Shown: positions 18,193-28,729 of the stretch, piece after piece
How positions within the stretch are numbered: the first letter of the stretch is position 1
How the letters are laid out: the number at the start of each line of letters is the position of its first letter
Source: Microcaldota archaeon
Lineage (GTDB): Archaea > Micrarchaeota > Micrarchaeia > Anstonellales > Bilamarchaeaceae
Reading direction: 5' to 3'
Assembly: GCA_023129075.1 (NCBI GenBank)
Contig: JAGMCT010000012.1
Location: 1-64,000, forward strand
Length of the DNA: 64,000 nt
Notes under the pieces: generated by a model
The model's input: the letters and a program-made list of their open reading frames with translations, nothing else
Told to the model about the DNA's origin: nothing
Databases searched by the model: none
Program-made: the position numbers and the translations under genes

Positions 18193-20517
18193 ATGCTTGG
18201 AACTAGATATAATAATGAAATAGAAGAAAAGTGGCAGGATTACTGGCAGGAGCATCAAACCTATCAGTTTACAGAGCACGAAGGAAAACCGTATTATACA
18301 ATAGATACTCCCCCTCCTTTCACAAGCGGGGAACTGCATATGGGCCATGTTCTCAGCTATTCCTATTTTGATTTTGCAGCAAGGTACAAAAGAATGCGCG
18401 GTTATAATGTATATTATCCCCAGGGGTGGGACACCCAGGGTTTTCCAACTGAGGTAAGAGTGGAAAAGAAATACGGAAGACTGCCGCCTGCAGAATTCAG
18501 ACAGCGATGTGTAGAATGGACTGAAAAGATGATTGAATCCATGAAAGATGCGATGGTGAAGATGGGTTTTTCCCCTGATTGGAATTACCAGTACCGGACA
18601 ATGGATCCTTCTTATCATGAAAAGGTTCAGTTTTCTCTTATTGAAATGTATAAAAAGGACATGATTTACCGTGGAAAACATCCTGTTTACTGGTGTCCAA
18701 AATGCGGTTCAGCCCTTGCAAAAACAGATACGGATGATGTGGAAAGGGATACATTTCTCAATTACATCTATTTTACAGATGAGGAAGGAATTAAATATGA
18801 AATCGCAACAACAAGACCCGAACTTATGCCTGCCTGCGTTGCGGTAATATATTATCCCGGAGATGAACGCTATAAGCATCTGGAAGGAAAACAGATAATT
18901 ACTGCTTTGGGAAAAAAGGTTCCGGTATTTTCTGACAAGGATGTTCTCAAGGATTTTGGAACAGGTCTGCTGATGGTGTGCACTTTCGGCGACAAGCAGG
19001 ACGTTATCTGGGTTAACAGGCACAACCTTCCTGTGATTGAGGTTATAGATAAATACGGCAGAATGAAGAATACTCTTGATTTTGACGGTCTTAAACTAAG
19101 AGAGGCAAAAGAAAAAATCCTTGCACTTTTTGAGGAAAATGGAAAACTCGTAAAAAAGGAAAAACTCAGCCAGGTTGTAAAGGTTCACGATAGGTGCAAA
19201 ACCCCCATAGAATTAATGACATCTATGCAGTGGTTTGCTAATGTAAAGGAGAACGCCCTGAAAATAAAAGAAAATGCAAAGAAAATAAAATGGATACCTG
19301 AATTTGGAATAAATTATCTCAATGATTGGGCGGATTCTGTTGAATGGGATTGGGTTATTTCAAGGCAGAGGGTATTCGGAACACCGATTCCTTTTTATTA
19401 CTGCGAAAAATGCGGCAAGATTGAGCCTGCGAAAAAACTTCCTTTTTATCCTGAGAAAGCAGAGGAAAAGAGCTGTTCATGCGGAGAGAAGATGACTCCT
19501 GAGAGCTCTACCTGCGACTGCTGGGTTGATTCTTCCATCACTCCGTTGATTGTTTCAGGCTGGCCGGATAAGGAAAAGATGAAGAATCTTTATCCAGCTA
19601 CTTTAAGACCCCAGGGAGTTGAGATAATCCGCACCTGGGCATTCTATACAATATACCGTTCCTATGCTCTTACTGGAGATATCCCCTTTAGGGAGGTGCT
19701 TCTGAATGGAAATGTGCTTGCTCCCGATGGGAAGAAGATGAGCAAATCAATAGGAAACGTAATCTCTCCGAAAGACCTTCTTAAGCAGTATCCCACAGAT
19801 GCAATAAGGCAGTGGGCTGCGATGAGCGGTGCGATGGCAAAGGACCGGCCTTTTAGTTATGAGGACCTTAAATATTCCAAGTCTTTTCTTACAAAGGTAT
19901 GGAATGCTTCCCGTTTTATAGAAATGAATAAAGGAGAGATTAAAAAAAGAAAACTCAGAAAAGTAGACCAGTGGATTCTGCAGGAAACCAACAATACTAT
20001 AAAGGAGGTTACGGATTTTCTTGAGAGGTATGAATTCCATCATGCCATAAGGAAACTGCAGTCCTTCTTCTGGAGCGATTTCTGTGATGATTATCTTGAG
20101 TATGTAAAATACAGGATATATGAAGGAAGTGAAGAAGAAAAAGCAGATGTAAGATATGTTCTCTTTAAGGTTCTTGAGAATTTTATTAAGCTGATGGCCC
20201 CCATCACACCTCATCTTTCCGAAGAGTTGTGGAGTGTTCTTTTTGAAAAGAAAGAAAGCATAAATCTCTGTTCCTGGCCAATAGTTGAAGAAGAATATGA
20301 GGTAGATATGGGAATAGAATTCATGAGGCGGATAATAAAGCAGGTAAGGCAGTATAAAGCAGCAAATCAACTTCCGCAGAATGCACAGCTTCAGTTTCTT
20401 GAGGTTTTTTTGGAAGATTCAGTGGATGAAGAACTGCAGCAGGAAATAAAGAGAATCGCAAAGCTGGAAAGAATAGAATTAAAAAAAGGAGAGTTTCAAG
20501 TTAACTGTACACAATGA
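18193..20517 (+). CDS. valS: valine--tRNA ligase
   Basis: PPPFTSGELHMGHVLSYSYFDFAARYKRMRGYNV; KMSKSIGN. Confidence 0.95.
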   Translation: MLGTRYNNEIEEKWQDYWQEHQTYQFTEHEGKPYYTIDTPPPFTSGELHMGHVLSYSYFDFAARYKRMRGYNVYYPQGWDTQGFPTEVRVEKKYGRLPPAEFRQRCVEWTEKMIESMKDAMVKMGFSPDWNYQYRTMDPSYHEKVQFSLIEMYKKDMIYRGKHPVYWCPKCGSALAKTDTDDVERDTFLNYIYFTDEEGIKYEIATTRPELMPACVAVIYYPGDERYKHLEGKQIITALGKKVPVFSDKDVLKDFGTGLLMVCTFGDKQDVIWVNRHNLPVIEVIDKYGRMKNTLDFDGLKLREAKEKILALFEENGKLVKKEKLSQVVKVHDRCKTPIELMTSMQWFANVKENALKIKENAKKIKWIPEFGINYLNDWADSVEWDWVISRQRVFGTPIPFYYCEKCGKIEPAKKLPFYPEKAEEKSCSCGEKMTPESSTCDCWVDSSITPLIVSGWPDKEKMKNLYPATLRPQGVEIIRTWAFYTIYRSYALTGDIPFREVLLNGNVLAPDGKKMSKSIGNVISPKDLLKQYPTDAIRQWAAMSGAMAKDRPFSYEDLKYSKSFLTKVWNASRFIEMNKGEIKKRKLRKVDQWILQETNNTIKEVTDFLERYEFHHAIRKLQSFFWSDFCDDYLEYVKYRIYEGSEEEKADVRYVLFKVLENFIKLMAPITPHLSEELWSVLFEKKESINLCSWPIVEEEYEVDMGIEFMRRIIKQVRQYKAANQLPQNAQLQFLEVFLEDSVDEELQQEIKRIAKLERIELKKGEFQVNCTQ

Positions 20518-20526
20518 GGGGATACT

Positions 20527-20895
20527 ATGGCGGAAAAACCCGAAGAAAAAAAATTAAAGAAACTATTGAAAAAATTAAAGGTTGAGCATACGCGGGATAA
20601 GGATTTTAAGGAGCTTTATGTAACCGGGGCAATGGGCGGTTTTGATTCGCAGGGTGCATTCCACATGATATTCTATTCACCGGCGGTTAAGCCAGAAACA
20701 TTAAACAAAAAACCAAATGAACAGGTTATAGAAATAAAACACACTGTAAAGGTTATTATGACGCCGGCAACACTGAAACAACTGCAGTTATGGATTAACA
20801 AGAACATAACAGAGCTTGAGAAGAAATTAGGTCCTTTAAAAGCCAAGTATTCCGAAGAGGCAGGCATGGCCGCCCCTGAAAGTATGTACGGGTGA
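20527..20895 (+). CDS. DUF3467-like protein
   Basis: YVTGAMGGFDSQGAFHMIFYS...VKVIMTPATLKQLQLWINKNITELEKKLG. Confidence 0.6.
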   Translation: MAEKPEEKKLKKLLKKLKVEHTRDKDFKELYVTGAMGGFDSQGAFHMIFYSPAVKPETLNKKPNEQVIEIKHTVKVIMTPATLKQLQLWINKNITELEKKLGPLKAKYSEEAGMAAPESMYG

Positions 20896-20899
20896 AACA

Positions 20900-21436
20900 A
20901 TGGAAAAGAAAGGTTTATTTCATACGGTTTATCCAGGTACTGGGAGATTCATTAATGTAATAGTGGAAATTCCAATGGGTTCAAGAAATAAATATGAATA
21001 CAATAAGGAAAATGATGCAATAGTTCTTGATAGGGTGTTGTATAGCCCGTTTTTCTATCCTGTAGATTATGGTTTTCTTCCCCAAAGCTGGTATGATGAT
21101 GATGACCCCTTGGATGTAATGGTATATACGAGATACCCTACTCTTCCAAGATGTATTGTTGAAGCAAGACCTATCGGTCTTTTGAGAATGAAGGACGAAA
21201 AAGGAACCGACGATAAGGTTCTTGCGGTTCCTACTTCGGACCCCCAATTTAATCAGGTCGAAAAATTAACAGATTTGCCTTCATCCCTTCTGGATGAGAT
21301 AAGCCACTTCTTCAAGAGGTATAAGGATTTGGAGAAAGGAAAATATGTGGAAGTAGTTGGATGGTTTGGACTGGATGAAACAACGGCAGCAATAAAGAAA
21401 TCAATGGAGATGTATAAAGAAAAATTCAGTGATTAA
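20900..21436 (+). CDS. ppa: inorganic pyrophosphatase
   Basis: NVIVEIPMGSRNKYEYNKE...YPVDYGFLPQSWYDDDDPLDVMV. Confidence 0.96.
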   Translation: MEKKGLFHTVYPGTGRFINVIVEIPMGSRNKYEYNKENDAIVLDRVLYSPFFYPVDYGFLPQSWYDDDDPLDVMVYTRYPTLPRCIVEARPIGLLRMKDEKGTDDKVLAVPTSDPQFNQVEKLTDLPSSLLDEISHFFKRYKDLEKGKYVEVVGWFGLDETTAAIKKSMEMYKEKFSD

Positions 21437-21885
21437 TCCTGTTTTTTCATTCTTCTTCCTTTTATTATCTTTCTCCTTCTTTCAGGTCTTTTTTCCCTCT
21501 TTTTTCCAATATTTATTGGGTAAGGCCCTTTTTTTCCTTCAATATCCAGGATAATCCATTTCTTTTTTGTTTCCAATTTCTTTGTAAGCACTGCCCAAGC
21601 AGTTCCCATATTCATTGAGCTGGCTGTTCTGGAGCTCATTATAATTATTCTATAATTCATTTGAAGGGAATCCAAGTATATAATAGTATTGTAAAGGTCT
21701 TTTCCTCCTCCGAATTCAAACCTTGCCTCAGCCGTTTCTCCGCTTTCAATGTAAAAACCTTTTTCCCTTTGCTGGAATTTTATTTTCCTTTTCTCAGCAA
21801 GTTCCTTTGCCTGTGCAATAAGTTTAGGTATAATAGGGGGGTTTTCAGGTTTTCTTAAGTTAGAAAGAAAAGAAAGAATATCCAT
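21433..21885 (-). CDS. hypothetical protein with basic C-terminus
   Basis: 150 aa ORF; KKREKRPERRRKIIKGRRMKKQD tail. Confidence 0.55.
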   Translation of the reverse strand: MDILSFLSNLRKPENPPIIPKLIAQAKELAEKRKIKFQQREKGFYIESGETAEARFEFGGGKDLYNTIIYLDSLQMNYRIIIMSSRTASSMNMGTAWAVLTKKLETKKKWIILDIEGKKGPYPINIGKKREKRPERRRKIIKGRRMKKQD

Positions 21886-21918
21886 ACATACTTTTCTTCC
21901 TTGCTTTTAAAAAAGTAA

Positions 21919-22638
21919 TCATTTTGCAAGCGGATATTTCTCCATATAAATATTTGTCTGGAAAACTATAAGGAACGGGAGCAGAATCAGGGAATTAAAA
22001 AATAGTACAAAGTAAGGCCCGAAGGGGTAAGGCAGTATGAACAGTACTATCTCAGAAAGCAAAAGAAAAAAGAATCCAATCAAAAGCCATGCTGTTACCT
22101 CCATCGGCCTTTTAAATAATATATTTATGGAGGTGTTTATTGCCTTCCATACTTTAAGGTCATCAATGACCATTGCAGGAGGAAAGAAAAGGAACGGCAT
22201 AGTAACTGCAAATACAAGTATTGGGAATAATATTGATTGGGCGGGAAGCAGGTAGGTAAGCAGCTGAAGTGTAAATATCAGCAGTGAAAGAAATACATAG
22301 ATAAGAAAAAGATTTACTGCGTATTTTCCCATTCCTCCTAGTATTTCTTGTGTAATCTTTGTTCTTGTTCTTCTTGTTTTTATTATAATATTTATATTTA
22401 CTATCGTATCTGCTATTATGAACAACGAAATAAGATATGCAAAAAGAGTAATTGCCATATCAAAATAATTTATATCTGGAATGCTTCCGGTTCTTATGAA
22501 AACAGCTCCCATGGATAAATATGTTGGGGTTGAAGCGAATATTGGTATCAAAAAGGCAAGTATAAAAGGAATTGAAAAGAGCAGAAGAAGAACATACTTT
22601 TCCTTTATGAATGAAATTGTATCCTGCAAAGCCTTCAT
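21919..22638 (-). CDS. multi-TM membrane protein
   Basis: 239 aa with about 6 hydrophobic segments. Confidence 0.65.
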   Translation of the reverse strand: MKALQDTISFIKEKYVLLLLFSIPFILAFLIPIFASTPTYLSMGAVFIRTGSIPDINYFDMAITLFAYLISLFIIADTIVNINIIIKTRRTRTKITQEILGGMGKYAVNLFLIYVFLSLLIFTLQLLTYLLPAQSILFPILVFAVTMPFLFFPPAMVIDDLKVWKAINTSINILFKRPMEVTAWLLIGFFFLLLSEIVLFILPYPFGPYFVLFFNSLILLPFLIVFQTNIYMEKYPLAK

Positions 22639-22671
22639 ATTATTTCTACTATTTGGTAGTATTTAAAAACC

Positions 22672-23298
22672 TCACTTCTCAACCAATCTTGCATTTTTTA
22701 TCTCCGCCGTCCCTCTTACGCCGTCCCATTCTATATTCCATCCTTCAATCTCTATTCTTTTCTCAAAGAAAGGAGCATCCGCCACAAAGGTTTCTCCTTC
22801 TCCGCCCTCAAGAAAGGGATGTATATCTCCTTTCTGCAGTTCAAATCTTTTTCCCAATAGTTCTTTTCCCATTCCCTGTGCAGAAACCGCAGTGAAATAA
22901 GTCTCAAAATATTCCATTACTTCTGAATAAAGCCCCTCCCTTTTTCTCCACAAAGGATTGTAGGTTGGAAGCCCGAGATTTTCTCCTATCTGTTCTATTC
23001 TCTGCCTCTGGTATTCGCTGTCCAGCGCTCCCGCCACTATCCCGTCTACATGCAGATTTCCTATTGTTTCCTCAAGAACTCTTAATTCATCTTTTCCCTT
23101 TGTTTCCATAAACACATGCGGAAGTCTCATTGCTTTTGCCTGCAGTTTGGTCCATTCTACATTAGGGTGGTGGAACATCATTGAATAAGGCTCAGGCTTT
23201 ATTGTCACTAGTGTAGGGTCCCACCCTGAAAACATCGCCCAGAATGCTGAGAATACGCTGTCCTTTCCTCCTGAGAAGAGGCATGCAATCTTGAACAT
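22672..23298 (-). CDS. dph6: diphthine--ammonia ligase family protein
   Basis: [17 protein letters not shown] (PP-loop) and [33 protein letters not shown]. Confidence 0.88.
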   Translation of the reverse strand: MFKIACLFSGGKDSVFSAFWAMFSGWDPTLVTIKPEPYSMMFHHPNVEWTKLQAKAMRLPHVFMETKGKDELRVLEETIGNLHVDGIVAGALDSEYQRQRIEQIGENLGLPTYNPLWRKREGLYSEVMEYFETYFTAVSAQGMGKELLGKRFELQKGDIHPFLEGGEGETFVADAPFFEKRIEIEGWNIEWDGVRGTAEIKNARLVEK

Positions 23299-23310
23299 AT
23301 CCTAAAACTC

Positions 23311-23760
23311 ATGCAAAAAGAATATAAAATAATAACTGAATATGCTTTTATGAAATCCAAAACAGAATACCTGGTTTTTAACACAAAGGAAAAGGTTCAG
23401 TTCATTAATATAACCACAGATATTAGGAGAATAGTACAAAGTTCAGGGATAAAGGAAGGCCTTGTGCTTGTGAATCCCATGCATATAACCTCTGCAGTTA
23501 TTGTAAACGATGATGAGCAGGGGCTTATAAGGGATTTTAAGCGCATTTTAGAAAGGCTGGTTCCTTACAATGACCACTATGACCATAATGTTGGCGAGGA
23601 CAACGGCGCCGCTCATATATGGCGTCAGTTCATGGGCCACCAGATTGTGATGCCGATTACTAAAGGAGAGCTTGATTTCGGCCCCTGGGAGCAGATTTTC
23701 TATGCGGAGTTTGACGGCATGAGAGAAAAAAGAGTTCTTGTAAAAATAATAGGAGAATAA
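23311..23760 (+). CDS. YjbQ/UPF0047 family protein
   Basis: [62 protein letters not shown]. Confidence 0.9.
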   Translation: MQKEYKIITEYAFMKSKTEYLVFNTKEKVQFINITTDIRRIVQSSGIKEGLVLVNPMHITSAVIVNDDEQGLIRDFKRILERLVPYNDHYDHNVGEDNGAAHIWRQFMGHQIVMPITKGELDFGPWEQIFYAEFDGMREKRVLVKIIGE

Positions 23761-23763
23761 AAA

Positions 23764-24867
23764 ATGAATATTCTGGAAAAAATAAAAGAAAACCCGGAAA
23801 ATTTTATAGTTGAGGAAATAACAAAACATGGGGAAATTCTTGAGCTGGATAAAACAATAGAGAAAGAAGACAATGGAGGAGGGTTCACCTGGTTTGTTCT
23901 GCAAAAAAAGGATTGGAATACTGATGGCGCCGTAAGAAGGATAGCCAGAGCCCTCAGAATAAGCCAGCGAAGATTCAATTACGCAGGTACAAAGGACAAA
24001 AAAGCGCTAACCACCCAGCTTGTTTCAGTAATAGGAAACCTAAAAATTGAATTGTTGGAATTAAAACTACAGGACATTTCAATAAATGGAGCATGGCTTG
24101 AAAACAGGAAGATAGGTCTTGGGGAGCTTTTGGGGAATTGTTTTACTCTTAATCCTTCTTTTTCCTATTCTATAAATGAAATCTCAGAATTCCCTAACTT
24201 TTTTGGAGCCCAGAGGTTCGGATTCAGAAAAAACAATCATGTCGTAGGGAAGCACATCATAAAAACAGAATTGGAAAGCGCAGTAAAGGAATTTCTTCTC
24301 ACCTCTTCCGAGAGGGAAAAATCAGAGGTAAGAGAAGCAAGGCAAAAACTTAGTGAAGATTGGGACCCTTCAGCTGCATTAGCTTATTTTCCTGGTTTTA
24401 TGCATATGGAAAGGGTTCTCCTGCATTCCTTAAAAGAAAACCCGGCTGATTATGCCGGCGCCCTGAGAAAGCTTCCCAGAGGAAATCTTCTGATGTTTTT
24501 GCATTCCTATCAATCCTATCTTTTCAACATCCTGCTTGAGAAACACGGAAAGAAATTAATGGTTGCAACCTGCGGAAAGAATGAATTCGGCTTTCCTTCA
24601 GTTGAAAAGCAGGGAAAAGAGTTTTTTCTTGGAAATCTAATTGGCTACGAAACAGAATTAATACAGGAAGAAAAAGAAATTCTTGAGAAAGAGGGAATCA
24701 CTCAGGAGGATTTTATGGTGGGTTCAATGCCAGAATTAAACCTGAAAGGAGGAAAAAGACTGCTCTATGCACCTTTAATAAACAGAGAAAAATTAAGATT
24801 TTCTTTGCCTTCAGGATGTTATGCTTCTATTGCTGTTCAGCACCTTATTCTTGAAAAGAAAGAATAG
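23764..24867 (+). CDS. truD: tRNA pseudouridine(13) synthase TruD
   Basis: PENFIVEEI...FNYAGTKDKKALTTQLVSV; NFFGAQRFG. Confidence 0.93.
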   Translation: MNILEKIKENPENFIVEEITKHGEILELDKTIEKEDNGGGFTWFVLQKKDWNTDGAVRRIARALRISQRRFNYAGTKDKKALTTQLVSVIGNLKIELLELKLQDISINGAWLENRKIGLGELLGNCFTLNPSFSYSINEISEFPNFFGAQRFGFRKNNHVVGKHIIKTELESAVKEFLLTSSEREKSEVREARQKLSEDWDPSAALAYFPGFMHMERVLLHSLKENPADYAGALRKLPRGNLLMFLHSYQSYLFNILLEKHGKKLMVATCGKNEFGFPSVEKQGKEFFLGNLIGYETELIQEEKEILEKEGITQEDFMVGSMPELNLKGGKRLLYAPLINREKLRFSLPSGCYASIAVQHLILEKKE

Positions 24868-25174
24868 TTTCTGCAATATCTCCGTTATGCTCTTTCAGTG
24901 CTTCAACCGCCTTTTCCCTGTTCACTCCTGCCTTCTCCATAACCATTAGTACATCCTGTTCGTTTATCTTTTCTCTTTTGCTTACTATTCCGCCAACCTG
25001 AAATGAGGTCTGCCCCTGCATGGTTATCTGCGTAACATTGGGATTATCTATATGTATCTCCTCTCCTTCGGTATAAATAACAACTTTTTCTGCATTTATC
25101 TCTTTGGAGTTGATTCCCATCTGCTTCATCATCTTTTCCATCTGTTTCGGATTCATATTTGGAAGCATATTCAC
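24845..25174 (-). CDS. nac: nascent polypeptide-associated complex protein
   Basis: NPKQMEKMMKQMGINSKEINAEKVVIYTEGEEI; C-terminal UBA-like segment. Confidence 0.93.
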   Translation of the reverse strand: MNMLPNMNPKQMEKMMKQMGINSKEINAEKVVIYTEGEEIHIDNPNVTQITMQGQTSFQVGGIVSKREKINEQDVLMVMEKAGVNREKAVEALKEHNGDIAETILSFQE

Positions 25175-25842
25175 ACCTCAACAATAAGATTGTTTTCTAT
25201 AATCCTGATAATCTTCTCTTCTATTTCCTTTAATATTTTTTCTCCCTCTTCCTTTGAGATATTCTCAACATTTCCAATATATCCGGAAGGAGTAAACAGT
25301 TTCTCAGGGGTAGGAATTACAACTCCAAGGTAATCCTTTCTCTCTTCCTGCACTGGTGTTTCCTTTAATTTTCCCCCAAGTGCAAGATAGAGTGCAGATT
25401 CCACCCTGTCCGCATGTCCTGCTTCAGCTTCTGTAAGCCTCCACCATTCAATTACATTTGCCCTGAAATCCCCTTTGAGTTCCTTAAGGGCGCTCTTTAT
25501 TATGGATGTGTTTCCTCCATGTCCGCTCAGAATAAGAAATTTCCTGAATCCGGATCTTAGAAGTTCTTTTACAATATCCTTCACTATATTATATAAGGTT
25601 CTTGAGGTAAGACTTATTGCTCCGGGATACTTTCTTAATGTATATACATATCCAAAAGGAACAGTTGGAAAAACAACCACATCCTCTCTTTCCCCAAGCC
25701 TCTCAGCCATTTTTGTAGGGATATAACTGTCTATCTCAAGAGGAAGATGTTTTCCATGGGGCTCCAAAGCCCCAAAAACTAATAGTGCAGTCTTATCCTT
25801 GTGTTTTTCAAATTCTTCCCAATTCAGTTTTTCAGCAAACAT
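25171..25842 (-). CDS. creatininase family protein
   Basis: ALLVFGALEPHGKHLPLEIDSYIPTKMAERL; LSGHGGNTSII. Confidence 0.88.
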   Translation of the reverse strand: MFAEKLNWEEFEKHKDKTALLVFGALEPHGKHLPLEIDSYIPTKMAERLGEREDVVVFPTVPFGYVYTLRKYPGAISLTSRTLYNIVKDIVKELLRSGFRKFLILSGHGGNTSIIKSALKELKGDFRANVIEWWRLTEAEAGHADRVESALYLALGGKLKETPVQEERKDYLGVVIPTPEKLFTPSGYIGNVENISKEEGEKILKEIEEKIIRIIENNLIVEV

Positions 25843-25844
25843 GA

Positions 25845-26435
25845 TTATGCAAGCTCCTCAAATAATTCGGTTTTTTTGAATTCAACTCTTTTCATTGGTG
25901 TTACTGTCTTTAGTCTGTTGAATAGCCTTGTAGCCATCTTTCCATAAATAATGTCATCCATAAGGGTTTTGTAATCTGCTTCTTTTGTTGCATTCATTAC
26001 CTCTTCAAGCAGAGCAGTTTTCACATTCTTCTTCATGGTCTGGCTTATCTTTTCCCTTGTTATTGCAACTATTTTCAATCTGACTTTTTTATCATCTTTT
26101 GTAGTTATATCCATAACACTGCTGAGAAGGCTTCTCCTTCTTCTTGCCAGTGTTTTTATGTAATTAGGTGAGAGTTCGTGCCCTATAAGAGAAGTGTATG
26201 CATTGTTTCCTTTTACTTCTTTTACCCTTAGTTTGAGTGTTGTGTAAAGATTTGCCTGGCTAAATTTTCCTGTTATGTCACAAAGGGATATCGGAACTAT
26301 TCTGTTGATAAGAGCATCCTCATCCGTTCCTGTTATCTCTCCAAGTTCTTTTGATTCAAATGCTTCAGGAGCAATAACAGTATACCAGTGCTTTATCTTT
26401 TTCTTTTCAGTCTTTTTTCTTCTTTTTATTGCCAT
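25845..26435 (-). CDS. rps3ae: 30S ribosomal protein S3Ae
   Basis: WYTVIAPEAFESKELGEITGTDEDALINRIV. Confidence 0.93.
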   Translation of the reverse strand: MAIKRRKKTEKKKIKHWYTVIAPEAFESKELGEITGTDEDALINRIVPISLCDITGKFSQANLYTTLKLRVKEVKGNNAYTSLIGHELSPNYIKTLARRRRSLLSSVMDITTKDDKKVRLKIVAITREKISQTMKKNVKTALLEEVMNATKEADYKTLMDDIIYGKMATRLFNRLKTVTPMKRVEFKKTELFEELA

Positions 26436-26443
26436 TAATTCAC

Positions 26444-26899
26444 CTATTTAATGAGTAATGCTGCCGTCTCTGGGTCATATTTCCAGCCGGTTGGAATCTT
26501 CCCTTCTTTTTTGTAATACTTTGCAGACCTGTGTATCTTTGATTCAACATGTTTTAGCTTCACCTTGTTGCTCAAATCCGGTTTGTTGGTTTTCAGGTGC
26601 GCCCTCATTTTTATTGCTTTTTTAATAAGACTAAGCAAATCATCAGGGAATTTTGGGAGAAGATTCTCCTCTTCAAGGAATTTTGAGATGCTCTTCTTAA
26701 GAACAATTTCTGCAAGCGGAATTGCATATTCATCTCTGAGCATGTGCCCTATTCTTGTAGGACCAAATCCTTCAGTTGCAAGTTTTCTTATGATGTCTTT
26801 TATCTCTTCCTCTTTATAGTTGACTCCTTCAGGTATTGAAAGTACCTTTGGTTTTCGTGAGCCAGCCTTACCTTTTTTCTTTGAATGTAACTTTGCCAT
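26444..26899 (-). CDS. rps15: 30S ribosomal protein S15 (archaeal type)
   Basis: MAKLHSKKKGKAGSRKP...GFGPTRIGHMLRDEYAIP...HRSAKYYKKEGKIPTGWKYDPETAALLIK; start moved to the internal Met. Confidence 0.93.
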   Translation of the reverse strand: MAKLHSKKKGKAGSRKPKVLSIPEGVNYKEEEIKDIIRKLATEGFGPTRIGHMLRDEYAIPLAEIVLKKSISKFLEEENLLPKFPDDLLSLIKKAIKMRAHLKTNKPDLSNKVKLKHVESKIHRSAKYYKKEGKIPTGWKYDPETAALLIK

Positions 26900-27437
26900 T
26901 TCTACACCAACTAACAAAATTTTTGAATGCTCTCTTTCTATGTGACATAAGGTTTTTAAATACTGCGTCTTCTGAAAATGTTTTTTTCCTTCCTTCTGGT
27001 ATGAATATTGGGTCATACCCAAATCCCTGCTTTCCTTTCTCTTTTTTTGCTATTTTTCCTTTTACAATTCCTGAGAAAAGTTTTACCCCTCTTCCGTTTG
27101 TATATGCTATTACTGATTTGAAATATGCTTTTCTATTTTTTTCCACAAGCCTTAGAATTCCTTTATTTCCGAGCTTTTTGAAAACCCATGCAGAATAAGG
27201 TCCTGGGAAGCCTTCTAACCCTTCAATAAAAAGCCCGGCATCTTCTACTATCAACGGTTTCCCAACCTTCTTATACGCCTTTAAGGCGGAATCTTTAGCT
27301 ATTTCCTCAAGGTTCTCAGCCCTTTTTTCCTCTATATTCAGCTTTCTTCCCTTTACTTTTATGCCTGCCTCTTTAAGTATCTCTTTTGCTTCCTTAAGTT
27401 TTCCTTTATTAGAGGTTACAAAGATTATTTCCTTCAT
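26868..27437 (-). CDS. non-canonical purine NTP pyrophosphatase (RdgB/HAM1 family)
   Basis: IIFVTSNKGKLKEAKEIL; PLIVEDAGLFIEGLEGFPGPYSAWV; GFGYDPIFIPEG. Confidence 0.95.
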   Translation of the reverse strand: MKEIIFVTSNKGKLKEAKEILKEAGIKVKGRKLNIEEKRAENLEEIAKDSALKAYKKVGKPLIVEDAGLFIEGLEGFPGPYSAWVFKKLGNKGILRLVEKNRKAYFKSVIAYTNGRGVKLFSGIVKGKIAKKEKGKQGFGYDPIFIPEGRKKTFSEDAVFKNLMSHRKRAFKNFVSWCRNGKVTFKEKR

Positions 27438-27441
27438 AAAT

Positions 27442-28014
27442 TCACTTCACAAGAGAAACAAAATTCTTGTACATTTCTTCCCCATGCTCGGTATGCCATA
27501 CCTCAGGATGAAACTGCACCCCAAAAATATTCTTTTCTTTATGTTTCATTGCTTCTACAGGGCATTTTTCAGAATGTGCAAGCGAAACAAATCCCTCCGG
27601 CAGACCCTTTACCTCATCAAAATGAGATGTCCATACCTGGAGTTCTCCTTTAATTCCCTTAAAAAGAAGGTCTTCCTCGTCTATAAATACCTTTCCAAGC
27701 CCATATTCTGCACTTGGGCCCTTTCCTACCTTTCCACCGAGTACATGCGCAATTAATTGGTGCCCGTAGCATATTCCGAGCAAAGGGATGTTCCATCCTT
27801 TATAAACCTCTTTTATAATCCTGCTTCCAAGAGAATTCTCATCCTTGAATACTGAGGAAGGGCCTCCGCTCAGGATAATTGCACAGGGATTTTTTTCCTT
27901 TATCTCTTTAAAAGAAATAGTGTTGCTAATAATCTCAACCTTGATATCCAATTCCCTTATGGTTCTCTTTATGAGATGTGTATATTGCGAACCGTTGTCA
28001 ATTATTATTATCAA
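27442..28014 (-). CDS. guaAA: GMP synthase glutaminase subunit
   Basis: IIIIDNGSQYTHLIKRTIREL; ILSGGPSSV; GICYGHQ; FHPEVWHTEHG. Confidence 0.95.
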   Translation of the reverse strand: MIIIIDNGSQYTHLIKRTIRELDIKVEIISNTISFKEIKEKNPCAIILSGGPSSVFKDENSLGSRIIKEVYKGWNIPLLGICYGHQLIAHVLGGKVGKGPSAEYGLGKVFIDEEDLLFKGIKGELQVWTSHFDEVKGLPEGFVSLAHSEKCPVEAMKHKEKNIFGVQFHPEVWHTEHGEEMYKNFVSLVK

Positions 28015-28128
28015 AGAATCAACCTTGAAAATCTATAAGGGATATCTTTTTAATAGCTTTCAGGAAAATACATTTAAGGTGATTAAATAACACAAACGTT
28101 TATAAACTATAACATTCATAATATTATC

Positions 28129-28650
28129 ATGAGAAAAATAAGAAATACTCAAAAAAGGGCTGTTCCGATTCACAAAAAGGGAATAATTCCTAAATTAGGA
28201 GAGAAATATAGATATGACTGCGATAGACCAAAGCCTTTTGTTGTTGATGATAACGGCAATCCTTTAACTCCCATTCCCGTAATAAAGAAAGAAGAAGCAA
28301 GAAAGCCAAAAGTTATTATAGACCCTAACATTATTATAGAATACGAAAGAGAAAAGAAGAAAAGAAAAGAAGAAGAGAAAAGACCAAGAAAACATATTCA
28401 TGAAGAAGAACCGAATAAGAATACTACTTCTTTAAAAGATATGGAAAAATTGGGATGTGGTTCCTCTTATTATCCAGGCACGGAGATAATAGACCAGGAA
28501 ACAGGCATAGGTCCAACCGATTCAATTTTGGATATAGATGAAGGGGAAAATGATGATGAAGATATGGGCTTCCCGGTTATAGAAGATAGAAAAGAGTCAG
28601 GGGACGAAAAAAGAAGGAGAAAAAAAGAAAGAGAAACCCCAAAATTGTGA
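28129..28650 (+). CDS. hypothetical highly charged protein
   Basis: 173 aa; long Lys/Arg/Glu tracts; no recognised domain. Confidence 0.5.
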   Translation: MRKIRNTQKRAVPIHKKGIIPKLGEKYRYDCDRPKPFVVDDNGNPLTPIPVIKKEEARKPKVIIDPNIIIEYEREKKKRKEEEKRPRKHIHEEEPNKNTTSLKDMEKLGCGSSYYPGTEIIDQETGIGPTDSILDIDEGENDDEDMGFPVIEDRKESGDEKRRRKKERETPKL

Positions 28651-28729
28651 AGTTTCCTTACTATTCCTTTAATTGTTCAATCAATAAAACAAATTCCTTT
28701 TTTAATTCTTCTTTTCATCTTGAAAACAA

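Noticed and set aside
26900-27022. N-terminal extension of ribosomal protein S15 in the ORF track
   Set aside because: The conserved S15 start MAKLHSKKKG is at 26899; the extension overlaps the neighbouring pyrophosphatase gene.
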